NCBI GenBank assembly: GCA_030005635.1
Contig: JARUHP010000015.1
Coordinates: forward strand, 1 to 64,000
From: Deltaproteobacteria bacterium IMCC39146
GTDB lineage: Bacteria > Desulfobacterota > Desulfuromonadia > Desulfuromonadales > BM103
Length of the DNA stretch: 64,000 nucleotides
Direction of reading: 5' to 3'
A program made the position numbers and the translations under genes. Below, piece by piece: positions 34,489 through 43,874 of this stretch. Every line of letters begins with the position of its first letter. Positions within the stretch are counted from its first letter, which is position 1. Below the pieces are notes generated by a model, which had not been told where the DNA came from, did no database searches, and was given only the letters and a program-made list of their open reading frames with translations.

Positions 34489-35616
34489 TTACCACTTTTC
34501 TTTCTTTGGCTCCAATCTCACTAGCTCGTAGGCTCGTTGTCCCAAGCCGACTTTCTCTCCATGCTCAAGTTGAACCTCCCAGTCTATCTGTGGATAAACA
34601 CCGCGGAACTTGTCACAACCCGGGCCATGTCCGGTTTCCATCGCCGTGTCTGGAAGGCCACGTGCCTGATTCACCATATCGGCACAAGCCTGATCCAGGG
34701 CGACTGGGTCTGTTGATGCGAGGATGCCTATATCGGGCACGATCGGCGCGTCAGTGTGGCCGTGACAATCGCAGGAGGGAGAGACCTGGGTGATGAAGTT
34801 TACGAAGAGCTGCTTCTTTGCTTTTTCAGAGAGAGCCCCTAGCGAATACTCCGCCATTTTTTTCATAACTGTAGCGGAGTTCTTACTCCATTGGACCTTA
34901 ATTGCTTTGCTTTCGCAGGAGGTAATACACCGACCGCAGCCCACGCAGCGCTCTGCATCAAGAACCGCTTTGCCGCGGCTGAGGTCAATCGCGTCGTGAG
35001 CGCAGGCTTTGAGGCAGTCTCCACAGGTAATGCACTCTTCTTCTGAAATTGTTGGCCCCACCGTGGAGTGCTGCTCGAGCTTTCCTTCACGGCTGGAGCA
35101 ACCCATGGCGAGATTCTTAATTGCGCCGCCAAAACCGGTTAGTTCATGACATTTGAAATGGGACAGAACGATCAAGGCATCAGCTTCGATGATCTCGAGG
35201 CCAATGTCGACTTCGCTTAAGAGCTCTCCGGAGACCTTAACCCTTTGTGATGAATGGCCGCGTAGCCCGTCGCTCATAATCAGCGGAGCATTGACCACGG
35301 CGTAGGCAAAACCGTTTTCAATGGCACAGGTCAGGGCCGAGACGGCTTCTTTACGTTCTCCTGGATAAAGGGTGCTTGAATCGGTAAGGAAGGGCTTGCC
35401 GTTGTTTGCTTTGACCTGGTCGACAACACGACGAACAAAAGTCGGCCTGATATAGGCGTGCCCGCCTTTCTCACCAAAGTGCATCTTGATGGCAACGAGG
35501 TCTCCATTGCTGACGATGTCTGCCACTCCGGCTTGTTCGGTCAGTCTCTCCAGCTTTTCGTGCAGGTTTTCCCGCAGCCCAGCACGCATATCGGCAAAAT
35601 AAACCTGCGCAGTCAT
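34489..35616 (-). CDS. DUF362 protein with two 4Fe-4S ferredoxin motifs
   Basis: The protein has 375 residues from the ATG at 35616 (GGAG upstream; an ATG 12 bases earlier lacks an RBS). The DUF362 domain covers about 1-185 and 265-345 ('VAIKMHFGEKGGHAYIRP', 'DALIVLSHFKCHELTGFGG', 'ILASTDPVALDQACADMV'). The middle (about 187-245) has two 4Fe-4S motifs, CITCGDCLKAC and CVGCGRCITSC. A His/Cys patch 'SPSCDCHGHTDAP' may bind another metal. This layout is common in anaerobes and is predicted to transfer electrons; no reaction is assigned. It is the last gene of a minus-strand group with the lipoprotein and MscS. Confidence 0.9.
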   Translation of the reverse strand: MTAQVYFADMRAGLRENLHEKLERLTEQAGVADIVSNGDLVAIKMHFGEKGGHAYIRPTFVRRVVDQVKANNGKPFLTDSSTLYPGERKEAVSALTCAIENGFAYAVVNAPLIMSDGLRGHSSQRVKVSGELLSEVDIGLEIIEADALIVLSHFKCHELTGFGGAIKNLAMGCSSREGKLEQHSTVGPTISEEECITCGDCLKACAHDAIDLSRGKAVLDAERCVGCGRCITSCESKAIKVQWSKNSATVMKKMAEYSLGALSEKAKKQLFVNFITQVSPSCDCHGHTDAPIVPDIGILASTDPVALDQACADMVNQARGLPDTAMETGHGPGCDKFRGVYPQIDWEVQLEHGEKVGLGQRAYELVRLEPKKEKW

Positions 35617-35669
35617 TGCTCTCTCCATTTTTTGTGGTTAGACGGAAAGGTTCCCGTTATGAAGTGGCC

Positions 35670-35942
35670 CTACTGCTCTACTTGTGCTGTTTGCTTGCCA
35701 AGTTGGCCATAAGCTTCAACCTTGCCGTTGACAATGTGAACATAGTAACGCTCCCAAAACCGGTTGGGAGGGATGTACCAAAGGTATTCTTCGCTGCCGC
35801 TACCGGAGGCGTTGCTCGGTTTCCCCATTTGTTGCATAACTTCAGCCTTGCTCATGCCGAGTTCAACATTGTGCATGCCGATCCATGGTGAACAGCCGCC
35901 AAGCAGCAGGACCAGTCCAATTAGAAATATCAACTTGCGCAT
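35670..35942 (-). CDS. Small outer-membrane-type lipoprotein with BamE-like fold
   Basis: The protein has 90 residues from the ATG at 35942 (GGGAGAAG upstream); the signal peptide RKLIFLIGLVLLLGGC ends in a lipobox with Cys at about 17. The mature part 'VELGMSKAEVMQQMGKPS' is the SmpA/BamE-type motif, followed by 'EYLWYIPP...YYVHIVNGKV'. Ser at +2 favours outer-membrane sorting. Similar BamE-fold lipoproteins are widespread; a role in the BAM complex is not shown. Confidence 0.82.
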   Translation of the reverse strand: MRKLIFLIGLVLLLGGCSPWIGMHNVELGMSKAEVMQQMGKPSNASGSGSEEYLWYIPPNRFWERYYVHIVNGKVEAYGQLGKQTAQVEQ

Positions 35943-35984
35943 TCTTCTTCTCCCTCTAATGAAGAGCAAACAGTACAGAAAATG

Positions 35985-37082
35985 TTATCCGTTCTCGGTG
36001 ATGGCTTCCGTCTCCTCCTTGCGAAGATAAACGGTTGTGCTTGGGAAGGCGATTTCCAATCCCAACGCTTCCAAATTATCCATGATCTTCAGACAAACGT
36101 CCTCTCGGGCATCGAGATACTCTCCCCAGACGGTCGTGGTGGTGAAACAATAGACCATGATGTCGAGAGACGAAGCGCCGAAGTCGGTAAAGTTGACGAG
36201 GAAAAAATCCTGGTCAATGGCCGGGTGAGTTTTTAGTAGCTCTCGAATCCGACTGACCGCTTCACGCATCTGACTGGGCGTGGTCTCGTAGGTGACGCCA
36301 ACGGTGAGTCGAATCCTGCGTTTCGGCATGCGGCTGAAATTGTCGAGAGCCATATTGGCGATAATATTGTTGGGTACGGAAATCAGTGTCTTTGCGAAGG
36401 TGCGGATTTTGGTGGAGCGAAAGCCGACTTCTTCCACGGTTCCTTCCATCTCCCCCGCCTTGATCCAGTCACCGACATGAAAAGGTCGGTCAAAGATGAT
36501 CATCAACGAGCCGAAGATGTTGGAGACTGTGTCCTTAGCCGCCAGGGCGAAGGCCAATCCGCCGATGCCCAGAGAAGCGATGACTCCGGTTACCGGGTAG
36601 CCAAAAGTCTGGATGGCCATGAGTGCGGCCATAATGACAATGAAAATGCGCAGACTTTTTCGTAGCAGGGGGGCGAGTTGATCATCGAGGGCCGATTCGG
36701 TGCGCCCTGCCCAATCCTTCAGGTAGTGATCGACCATGTCGACCAGGTTGAAGAAAAACCATGCAATATCGAAGATAACCAGCGCTTTGAGTATTGAGGT
36801 TGCCAGACCGTCGACATCAAAGGGTTCACCGGGGAGTTGCAGGATTTCGACGGCGATGAAGAGCCCGATCAGGAAAACGAGAAATTCTGAGGGTTTTTGC
36901 AAGCAGCTTAAAAAGCGATCGTCAAGCTCTCGTTTGGTCTTTTGCGTCAGCGGCAGCATGACCTTGATAAAGAAATAGGCGAAGAGCTTTTTTGCGATAT
37001 AGGCAACCAGAATAATGCCAAAAGCCGTAACATATTGGCCGATGGTGATACCCAGGATCTGATTTTTCATCCACTCTTGCAC
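35985..37082 (-). CDS. MscS-family mechanosensitive ion channel
   Basis: The protein has 365 residues from a GTG with GGAGG 5 bases upstream. Transmembrane helices lie near 13-33, 60-80, 90-112, 132-150 and 155-180. The pore helix and beta domain are typical: 'VTGVIASLGIGGLAFALAAKDTVSNIFGS' (two pieces), 'FHVGDWIKAGEMEGTVEEVGFRSTKI', 'ISVPNNIIANMALDNFSR'. Such channels open on membrane tension and release solutes on osmotic downshock. It is the first gene of the group leading to DUF362. Confidence 0.93.
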   Translation of the reverse strand: MQEWMKNQILGITIGQYVTAFGIILVAYIAKKLFAYFFIKVMLPLTQKTKRELDDRFLSCLQKPSEFLVFLIGLFIAVEILQLPGEPFDVDGLATSILKALVIFDIAWFFFNLVDMVDHYLKDWAGRTESALDDQLAPLLRKSLRIFIVIMAALMAIQTFGYPVTGVIASLGIGGLAFALAAKDTVSNIFGSLMIIFDRPFHVGDWIKAGEMEGTVEEVGFRSTKIRTFAKTLISVPNNIIANMALDNFSRMPKRRIRLTVGVTYETTPSQMREAVSRIRELLKTHPAIDQDFFLVNFTDFGASSLDIMVYCFTTTTVWGEYLDAREDVCLKIMDNLEALGLEIAFPSTTVYLRKEETEAITENG

Positions 37083-37277
37083 TGTGCCCTCCCTGAAGGG
37101 TAAGAAATCAACTAATTCAAGGCCTTAAGCTACCAGATGAAATACTCAAAAGCAAGGTTGTGGAGACTCCCCCAAAAAAACGCCTTGAAGCAAGTGATTC
37201 TGAATGTTTATGGTAGAATGGTTACGATAGAAAATAGCGAATATTTTATACGGATAGAAAAAGAGAGAGAATACATT

Positions 37278-39944
37278 ATGAGTAACGAAAGTCTGAACAG
37301 TTTCAGTAGCCGTCAAAGTCTCGATGTCGATGGTGTCAGCTATGAATATTACAGCCTCGAAGCCTTCGCTGCAAAACGCGGCGGTGTGAAGCGTTTACCA
37401 CTTACGCTCAAGGTGCTGTTGGAAAACCTTTTACGCAATGAAGATGGTACTTCGGTGACGGAAAAGGATATTAATGCCGTGGTCGACTGGCTCGATCAAC
37501 GCAGCTCCGATCATGAAATTGCCTTTCGTCCGGCGCGAGTGCTGATGCAGGATTTTACCGGTGTTCCAGCGGTGGTCGACTTGGCCGCGATGCGAGATGC
37601 GGTTGTTCGTGTCGGCGGCGACCCGCAAAAGATCAACCCGCAGATCCCGGTGGACCTGGTCATCGACCACTCGGTTATGGTCGACAAGTACGCTATGCCG
37701 GAAGCCTTTGCCTATAACGTTGATAAAGAGATGGAGCGTAATCGTGAGCGTTATGCGTTCCTGCGTTGGGGCCAGCTGGCCTTCGATAAATTCCGTGTTG
37801 TTCCGCCTGGCACAGGTATTTGTCACCAGGTAAACCTTGAATACCTGGCGCGCACGGTCTGGTCGGAGGAGCGAGATGGCAAGAAGGTCGCTTATCCAGA
37901 CACTCTGGTGGGTACAGACAGTCACACCACCATGATAAACGGACTGGCCGTTCTCGGCTGGGGGGTTGGTGGTATCGAAGCCGAGGCAGCGATGCTCGGT
38001 CAGCCGGTGTCGATGATCATCCCTGAAGTTGTTGGTTTCCGTATGACCGGAAGTTTGAAAGAGGGTGTGACGGCTACGGACCTTGTTCTGACCGTGACCC
38101 AGATTTTACGCCAGTTTGGCGTCGTTGGAAAATTCGTCGAATTCTTCGGTGACGGTTTGGCAAAACTGCCTTTGGCTGACCGCGCAACGATCGCCAATAT
38201 GGCTCCTGAGTATGGAGCGACCTGCGGCTGGTTCCCGATTGATGATGTCACTCTCGATTATCTGCGGCTTTCCAATCGTGATGATGCAACGGTGGCTCTG
38301 GTCGAAGCTTATGCCAAGGAACAGGGTTTGTGGCGTTACGAGGGCATGACTGACCCTGAGTACACGGTGGTTCTTGAACTTGATCTGAATACAGTCAAAC
38401 CAAGTCTTGCCGGGCCGAAACGTCCCCAGGACCGTGTTGACCTCGAAGCGATGAAAGAAGCTACGCAGGCCGTTATTCCTGCGGAGGCCAAGGGTAAAAA
38501 AGCTCCTGTTGCGAATGCTGACTTTCGCTTGAATCAGGGAGATGTTGTGATTGCAGCGATCACCTCATGCACCAACACCTCCAACCCGGCGGTGATGATG
38601 GGGGCGGGATTGGTCGCAAAAAAAGCGGTTGAAAAAGGCCTTGTCCAAAAGCCCTGGGTTAAAACTTCGCTGGCGCCCGGTTCCAAGGTCGTGACCGACT
38701 ACCTGGAGAAGGCCGGCTTGCAAACTTACCTTGATCAGCTCGGTTTTCACGTGGTCGGCTATGGTTGTACGACCTGTATCGGTAATTCCGGTCCATTAAC
38801 CGGGCCGATTGCTGACGCGATCTCGGACAATGACATGACCGTCTGCTCTGTTCTTTCCGGCAATCGCAACTTTGAGGGTCGTGTCCATTCGCACACCAAG
38901 GCCAACTGGCTGGCGTCCCCGCCGCTGGTGGTCGCTTATGCCCTGGCCGGTAACACCTGCATTGACCTGACCAAAGAACCTCTGGGCCAAGATCCGCAAG
39001 GGAATGATGTCTATCTGAAAGACATCTGGCCAAGTGATGAAGAGGTGGCCGAGATGGTCAAGCTGGTTTCTGCTGACATGTTCCGCGAAAAGTACGCCGA
39101 TGTCTTTACCGGTGAAGAGAGTTGGCGCGGCCTGCCGGTCCCGGAAGGTGAGACTTATGACTGGGATAACAAGTCCACTTATGTCAGGGAACCCTCATTT
39201 TTCGAGGTCCGCGATGAAATGGCCATCGGCCTGGAAAGTTTCTCCGGGGCACGACTGCTGGCTCTGCTCGGTGACTCGATCACCACAGATCACATCTCTC
39301 CGGCCGGCTCAATCCTGGCGAGTAGCCCAGCCGGTGTCTATCTCCGCGAACGTGGCATAGGCCCGGCGGATTTCAACTCGTATGGCTCGCGGCGTGGCAA
39401 TCATGAAGTGATGATGCGTGGGACTTTTGCCAATATCCGCTTGAAAAATGAATTGGTGTCCGGTGTTGAAGGAGGCTTTACCAGGGCTTTGCCTGATGAC
39501 AATCAGGTCAGCATCTTTGATGCTGCTATGACACATGCCGAGGCAAAGACGCCTCTGATCATTATCGGCGGCAAGGAATACGGCACCGGGTCCAGTCGCG
39601 ATTGGGCCGCCAAGGGCACCCTCCTGCTCGGCGTGAAAGCGGTGGTCACAGAGAGCTATGAAAGGATTCATCGCTCCAACCTGGTGGGTATGGGGATTGT
39701 GCCGTTACAGTTCAAAAATGGTGACAGCCGCAAGACTCTTGCTATCGATGGCAGTGAAACTTTTGACCTCGTTGGTCAGTCTAACGAACTTGAGCCAGGA
39801 CAGGATCTCACCTTACGTATCAATCGTGCTGATGGCAGCAGTCAGGATGTTGTTGTGACCTGTCGGATTGATACGGTGAATGAGGTGCAATATTTCCAGA
39901 GTGGTGGGATTTTGAACTATGTGTTGCGCAATTTGATGCAGTAG
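37278..39944 (+). CDS. acnA: Aconitate hydratase A
   Basis: The protein has 888 residues from the ATG at 37278, where homology to AcnA begins (SLNSFSSRQSLDVDGVSYEYYSL); the frame is open for 47 codons upstream without family similarity. It interconverts citrate and isocitrate in the TCA cycle. The three 4Fe-4S ligands are in 'SCTNTSNP' and 'GCTTCIGNSG'. The substrate-binding 'VGTDSHTTMINGL' and the C-terminal swivel domain motif 'GGKEYGTGSSRDWAAKG' are intact. It is monocistronic; its 3' end faces metX with a shared bidirectional terminator. Confidence 0.97.
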   Translation: MSNESLNSFSSRQSLDVDGVSYEYYSLEAFAAKRGGVKRLPLTLKVLLENLLRNEDGTSVTEKDINAVVDWLDQRSSDHEIAFRPARVLMQDFTGVPAVVDLAAMRDAVVRVGGDPQKINPQIPVDLVIDHSVMVDKYAMPEAFAYNVDKEMERNRERYAFLRWGQLAFDKFRVVPPGTGICHQVNLEYLARTVWSEERDGKKVAYPDTLVGTDSHTTMINGLAVLGWGVGGIEAEAAMLGQPVSMIIPEVVGFRMTGSLKEGVTATDLVLTVTQILRQFGVVGKFVEFFGDGLAKLPLADRATIANMAPEYGATCGWFPIDDVTLDYLRLSNRDDATVALVEAYAKEQGLWRYEGMTDPEYTVVLELDLNTVKPSLAGPKRPQDRVDLEAMKEATQAVIPAEAKGKKAPVANADFRLNQGDVVIAAITSCTNTSNPAVMMGAGLVAKKAVEKGLVQKPWVKTSLAPGSKVVTDYLEKAGLQTYLDQLGFHVVGYGCTTCIGNSGPLTGPIADAISDNDMTVCSVLSGNRNFEGRVHSHTKANWLASPPLVVAYALAGNTCIDLTKEPLGQDPQGNDVYLKDIWPSDEEVAEMVKLVSADMFREKYADVFTGEESWRGLPVPEGETYDWDNKSTYVREPSFFEVRDEMAIGLESFSGARLLALLGDSITTDHISPAGSILASSPAGVYLRERGIGPADFNSYGSRRGNHEVMMRGTFANIRLKNELVSGVEGGFTRALPDDNQVSIFDAAMTHAEAKTPLIIIGGKEYGTGSSRDWAAKGTLLLGVKAVVTESYERIHRSNLVGMGIVPLQFKNGDSRKTLAIDGSETFDLVGQSNELEPGQDLTLRINRADGSSQDVVVTCRIDTVNEVQYFQSGGILNYVLRNLMQ

Positions 39945-39999
39945 CCACAGTGTTACTACTGTAAGAATTCGCACTCAGAATGGGATCGACAAGAAATAC

Positions 40000-40030
40000 A
40001 AGGGCAACAGGTTTATCACCTGTTGCCCTT
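40000..40030. terminator. Bidirectional terminator between acnA and metX
   Basis: AAGGGCAACAGGT (40000-40012) and ACCTGTTGCCCTT (40018-40030) form a perfect 13-bp stem with a 5-base loop. It lies 55 bases after acnA and 22 bases after the convergent metX gene. Confidence 0.85.
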
Positions 40031-40052
40031 TGCCGTAGCTTGCAGAAATTAA

Positions 40053-41165
40053 TTAAACCGATAATCGATCAAGAAACTCGACAATCTTCGGTGTAAACTT
40101 CTCCGGCTCCACCAGGAATGAATCATGCCCGTAATCTGAATCAATCAGATGATACTCGGCGGGTTTGTCCTGTTTGTGTAGCTCCTCAATCAACTCTTCC
40201 GTCTGGTAGGGTGCGTAGAGCCAATCGGATGTGAACGCAAACCAGAGCGATGGACACTCGAGGTTGCTTAATGCTTCTTCCTGACTGTCGAAGCCCCAGC
40301 TGATATCGTAAAGATCGAGGGCTTTGGCCAGATAGAGGAAGCTGTTGGTGTCAAAACGGGCAACGAAATTGCGACCGTTGTAAGTCAGGTAGCGTTCAAT
40401 CTCAAACTGGCCGAAAAAATCAAACTGGCCATCTCTGGCTGAGAACCTGCGGCCGAACTTGAGATTCATCGACCGATCGGAAAGGAAGGAGATATGTCCT
40501 ACCGCACGAGCCAGGGCCAGACCTTCTGCAGGCGGATGTTCAGGCTTGTAGTTGCCCTTACGCCACATGGGATCATTATAGATTGCCTGACGGGCCAGAG
40601 CGTTTAAGGCAATGGCCATGGGCGAAGGCTTGCCCGTTCCGGCGATCGGTACAATGGAGCGAACCCGCTCGGGATAGTGGATACCCCATTCCATGGCTTG
40701 CATCGCGCCCATGCTGCCACCGATGACGGTGAGCAATTTGTCGATGCCGAGGTGATCCAGAAGCAGTTGTTGGGCACGCACCATGTCACGAACCATGATG
40801 ACAGGAAACTGAAGATTGTACGGCTTGCCGGTTCTGGGGTTGGTGCTGGTCGGGCCAGTTGAGCCAAAGCAGGAGCCGATAACGTTTGAGCTGATGATGA
40901 AATAGCGGTCGGTGTCGAGCACTTTGCCCGGGCCGATCATTTCATCCCACCAGCCTGGTTTGCGGTCTTCCTGGTTGTGACGCCCTGCAGCGTGGGCGTC
41001 TCCGGTCCAGGCATGGGCGACCAGAATGGCGTTGCTCTTAGTGTTGTTCAGCTGGCCATAGGTCTCGTAGGCGAGCGTAAGGGGGCCGAGAAGGCGACCG
41101 CTTTCCAGCCGCAGTTCGACAGCGAAGTTAACCAGTTCAGTTTTAACGATGCCCATTTCGCTCAT
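40053..41165 (-). CDS. metX: Homoserine O-acetyltransferase MetX
   Basis: The protein has 370 residues from the ATG at 41165 (AGGC upstream, just after the riboswitch terminator); an ATG three codons later is possible. It is an alpha/beta-hydrolase acylating homoserine for methionine synthesis. The nucleophile Ser is in the elbow '[14 protein letters not shown]'; the catalytic Asp and His are in the C-terminal '[14 protein letters not shown]'. '[12 protein letters not shown]' and '[15 protein letters not shown]'-type segments are typical. Whether it uses acetyl- or succinyl-CoA cannot be read with certainty. No metW follows. Expression is controlled by the SAM-I riboswitch upstream. Confidence 0.95.
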   Translation of the reverse strand: MSEMGIVKTELVNFAVELRLESGRLLGPLTLAYETYGQLNNTKSNAILVAHAWTGDAHAAGRHNQEDRKPGWWDEMIGPGKVLDTDRYFIISSNVIGSCFGSTGPTSTNPRTGKPYNLQFPVIMVRDMVRAQQLLLDHLGIDKLLTVIGGSMGAMQAMEWGIHYPERVRSIVPIAGTGKPSPMAIALNALARQAIYNDPMWRKGNYKPEHPPAEGLALARAVGHISFLSDRSMNLKFGRRFSARDGQFDFFGQFEIERYLTYNGRNFVARFDTNSFLYLAKALDLYDISWGFDSQEEALSNLECPSLWFAFTSDWLYAPYQTEELIEELHKQDKPAEYHLIDSDYGHDSFLVEPEKFTPKIVEFLDRLSV

Positions 41166-41186
41166 GTTCTGCCTGCAGTTCTGCAA

Positions 41187-41223
41187 ATAAAAAGGCCCCT
41201 TCCAAAAAAAATGAGAAGGGGCC
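41187..41223 (-). terminator. Riboswitch-controlled terminator in front of metX
   Basis: On the minus strand GGCCCCTTC and GAAGGGGCC (with a T-rich loop of 12) form a perfect 9-bp stem, followed by TTTTTATTT. Lying between the SAM-I aptamer and the metX start codon, it is the expression platform: SAM binding should favour termination. Confidence 0.92.
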
Positions 41224-41256
41224 AGCGGATACATTGAGTTTTGGTATCGCGGGCTC

Positions 41257-41388
41257 CGTCCTCATCTCCCCCATCGGAAAATTCCGACGAGTTGGATTTA
41301 GCACCTGACACCCCTTCGCAAGTTGCTGCGACGGGTCGGTTGCTGTGGCTTCAAAGGGCCTGTCCCTCCACCACTCTTGATAAAGACG
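41257..41388 (-). ncRNA. SAM-I (S-box) riboswitch
   Basis: The minus-strand sequence follows the SAM-I consensus: 'TTTATCAAGAG', 'GGTGGAGGGAC', 'GGCCCTTTGAAGCC', 'CAGCAACC', then 'GGTGCTAAATCC' and 'GGGGGAGATGAGGACG'. P1 is formed by CGTCTTTATC (41388-41379) and GATGAGGACG (41266-41257), 10 pairs including G-U wobbles. It senses S-adenosylmethionine and precedes a methionine biosynthesis gene, as expected. Confidence 0.95.
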
Positions 41389-41406
41389 TGTTGCTATGTT
41401 GGCGAA

Positions 41407-41435
41407 ACTCTAACGAAAAGTGTCTACTTTGTCAA
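41407..41435 (-). promoter_or_regulatory. Sigma-70 promoter for riboswitch-metX
   Basis: On the minus strand the -35 TTGACA (41435-41430, perfect) and -10 TAGAGT (41412-41407) are separated by 17 bases. The predicted start, near 41400, lies about 12 bases before the riboswitch P1 stem. Confidence 0.8.
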
Positions 41436-41458
41436 ACGGTTTGCTTCGTCAGTCCGGG

Positions 41459-43822
41459 TCAGGACTTGAAAGAGCCGATCTCCTTCTCCAGGACATGAGC
41501 CTGCTCTGTCAGATTTTCAACCACCTTATCCAACTCCGCGGTGCGGACAGCGTTGCTCTCGGCAACCTGGCGGACCGCAGAAACGGCTGCCACAACTTGC
41601 TTGCTACGGGTTGACTGTGCTTTGGACGCCTGGTCGATCTGCTGCATCATGGTGCGGATATTTTCCATGCTTGCGCTGATCTGATGGCTGCCCTTGGCCT
41701 GCTCGCCGGTGCTGAGCTTAACTTGAGAGGAGATATCCTTCATCGATTCAGCCGACTGTGCCAGTTGCTGGATACCGCCTGACTGCTGTTTTACCGCCGA
41801 GGATATCTGATGCAACATGTTCGCAACCTGGTTGACGGCTTCGGTGATCTGACGGCTGCCGCGGGACTGCTCTTGGGTCGCCCGAACGATGCTTTTAACC
41901 TGCTCCGAGGAGCGAAGCGAGCTTTCAGTCAGCTTGTCAAGAGCTTCTTCGGCGACCTTTGACCGCTCTGCTTCTTCATGAACACGCTCGCTGCCAACCT
42001 GCATCGCGTTGACTGCTTCGACGGTTCCGGTTTGCAGTCGGCGGATAATGGTTGAAATCTCCTGGGTCGACAGGGCCGTGCGCTCTGCCAATTCGCGAAT
42101 TTCGTCAGCGACCACGGCAAAGCCTTTGCCATGTTCACCGGCCTGGGCCGCGATGATCGAGGCGTTCAGGGAGAGCAGGCGGGTCTGGTCGGAGACATCG
42201 TCAATAACGGTCAGAATCGTACCAATCTCACCGGATTGTTTTCCCAACTCCTTGATCGCCTGACTGGCATCTTCGACGGTGACGCGAATCGCCTGGATCC
42301 CCGCAATCGTTTCTGCTACAGCAGTCTTGCCCATCTCTGCATCACGGTTGGCCTGCTCGGAAAGTTCGTTGGTATGCTGGGCCGTTTCCTCTACCTCTTT
42401 GATGGAGGCGTCCATCTGGGTGATTGAAGACGCCGTGACTTCGGTCGATGAGGAGAGGTTGTCGAGGTTGTCAGAGACCTGTTGGCTTGATACCGACATT
42501 TCGGTGATTGAGCTGGAGACTTCTTCAATGGTGCTGAAGAGACGATCTACCTGAGAAACGATTTCCTCTATGGTTGCACCAAGCTCCAGGGTTGCGGACG
42601 ATGAAATCTCGACCGCTTCCAAAAGAGCACTGATGCTGTTGGCAACTTCGATCGTTGATTCATCAATGCCCTGAATAGCCTGAAAGGAGTCTTCCAGTGC
42701 TTCGGCCTGGTTGGACGTGCCATTGCTGACATCCTGTGATGTAAGGCGAATCTTCTCGGTTGCAGTGAAGATGTCGCTGGCTGCGGAACTGATGCGTAGA
42801 ACCATTTGGCGCAGGCGTTCCACAAATTGATTGAAGTTCCCCGCCAATTCTCCGACTTCGTCGTTGCTGCTAATTGTCAGCGTCCGGGTCAGGTCGGCTT
42901 CTCCCTGTGCAATCTCCTTGAGGTTGTTAACAACCACAAGTAATGGCTTGGTCAGTGTTCGGGAAAAGAGCAGTGCCAAAACGAAGACTATGGCGATGAC
43001 GGCGGCCACCAGGCCGAACATCAGCTTGCGTAGTGATTGTTGAGCCTCAAGCGCACTTGCAAGGTCTTGTGCAATAACGAGTTGGAAAGAGGTGCCGGTC
43101 AGATCTCGCACAATCGGCATGTATGGTTTGTCGCCGAGTATGATTTCTTCACCTTGCAGGGTGTTGCCTAGACCTTTGAAGTCTGGATGCGAGGCACCAA
43201 CCACGCCTTGCGGGCCTAAAAAGGCGACTTCTACGCCACCCATCTCCTTGACGCGGCTGGCAAACAGATCGTCCAGCAAGTAGGCTCCTACCAGGTAGCC
43301 GACAACGTTGTCCTGCAGGGTCACCGGTGTGGAGACGAGAATGGTCAATTTGCCGAGATAGCTGGTCAAGCCGGCCCGGGTGATGTTGCTCTCTCTTGCC
43401 TCGACGAGGAAAGGATGGCCTGTTTCGTGTTCTTCGGGGAGGGCGAGCCCTTCAGCGCTGACTCTCAAGATTGACTGTCCCGAAGTGTCCAGCACTTCGA
43501 GGATGTCCATATCGTATTGATTGTGAACGTTTTGGATCAGTTCACGCAACTGTTCGACATCCTGTGTTAGCGAGGCATAGTAGAGTGCGTTGACCAAGTC
43601 TGAAGAGCTGCTCAGCAGGCTCAGGTAGTTGACCAGCTCTTGTTGGCGGCTGTCGGTACTGCGCTCGACAAAATTACTTGATTTCTCGGCAAACTGAACC
43701 ATGCTGGTGCGAATCTGATCTTTGGTAAAGTTGGAGAGAAAGGTCAGGCTGACAACCAGAGGCACAACGGCAACCAATAACAGGACGAGAAGTGTTTTGC
43801 CGCGCAATTTCATGTTTATCAT
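41459..43822 (-). CDS. Methyl-accepting chemotaxis protein with periplasmic Cache-type sensor
   Basis: The protein has 787 residues. TM1 is at about 9-30 and TM2 near 275-298, enclosing a periplasmic double-Cache-like domain of about 240 residues. A HAMP domain follows ([20 protein letters not shown]), then the long helical signalling domain with the hairpin tip motif '[43 protein letters not shown]' (seen in pieces). No CheR-binding pentapeptide at the C-terminus (ends IGSFKS). It is the last gene of the operon with a solute-binding protein, a porin and a decaheme cytochrome, so its input may be a ligand of that binding protein or the state of the electron conduit. Confidence 0.94.
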   Translation of the reverse strand: MINMKLRGKTLLVLLLVAVVPLVVSLTFLSNFTKDQIRTSMVQFAEKSSNFVERSTDSRQQELVNYLSLLSSSSDLVNALYYASLTQDVEQLRELIQNVHNQYDMDILEVLDTSGQSILRVSAEGLALPEEHETGHPFLVEARESNITRAGLTSYLGKLTILVSTPVTLQDNVVGYLVGAYLLDDLFASRVKEMGGVEVAFLGPQGVVGASHPDFKGLGNTLQGEEIILGDKPYMPIVRDLTGTSFQLVIAQDLASALEAQQSLRKLMFGLVAAVIAIVFVLALLFSRTLTKPLLVVVNNLKEIAQGEADLTRTLTISSNDEVGELAGNFNQFVERLRQMVLRISSAASDIFTATEKIRLTSQDVSNGTSNQAEALEDSFQAIQGIDESTIEVANSISALLEAVEISSSATLELGATIEEIVSQVDRLFSTIEEVSSSITEMSVSSQQVSDNLDNLSSSTEVTASSITQMDASIKEVEETAQHTNELSEQANRDAEMGKTAVAETIAGIQAIRVTVEDASQAIKELGKQSGEIGTILTVIDDVSDQTRLLSLNASIIAAQAGEHGKGFAVVADEIRELAERTALSTQEISTIIRRLQTGTVEAVNAMQVGSERVHEEAERSKVAEEALDKLTESSLRSSEQVKSIVRATQEQSRGSRQITEAVNQVANMLHQISSAVKQQSGGIQQLAQSAESMKDISSQVKLSTGEQAKGSHQISASMENIRTMMQQIDQASKAQSTRSKQVVAAVSAVRQVAESNAVRTAELDKVVENLTEQAHVLEKEIGSFKS

Positions 43823-43874
43823 CGTGAGAACCCCGAGTCGATGTAGGTTTGCTGAAGATGTAAATCACGCCATA

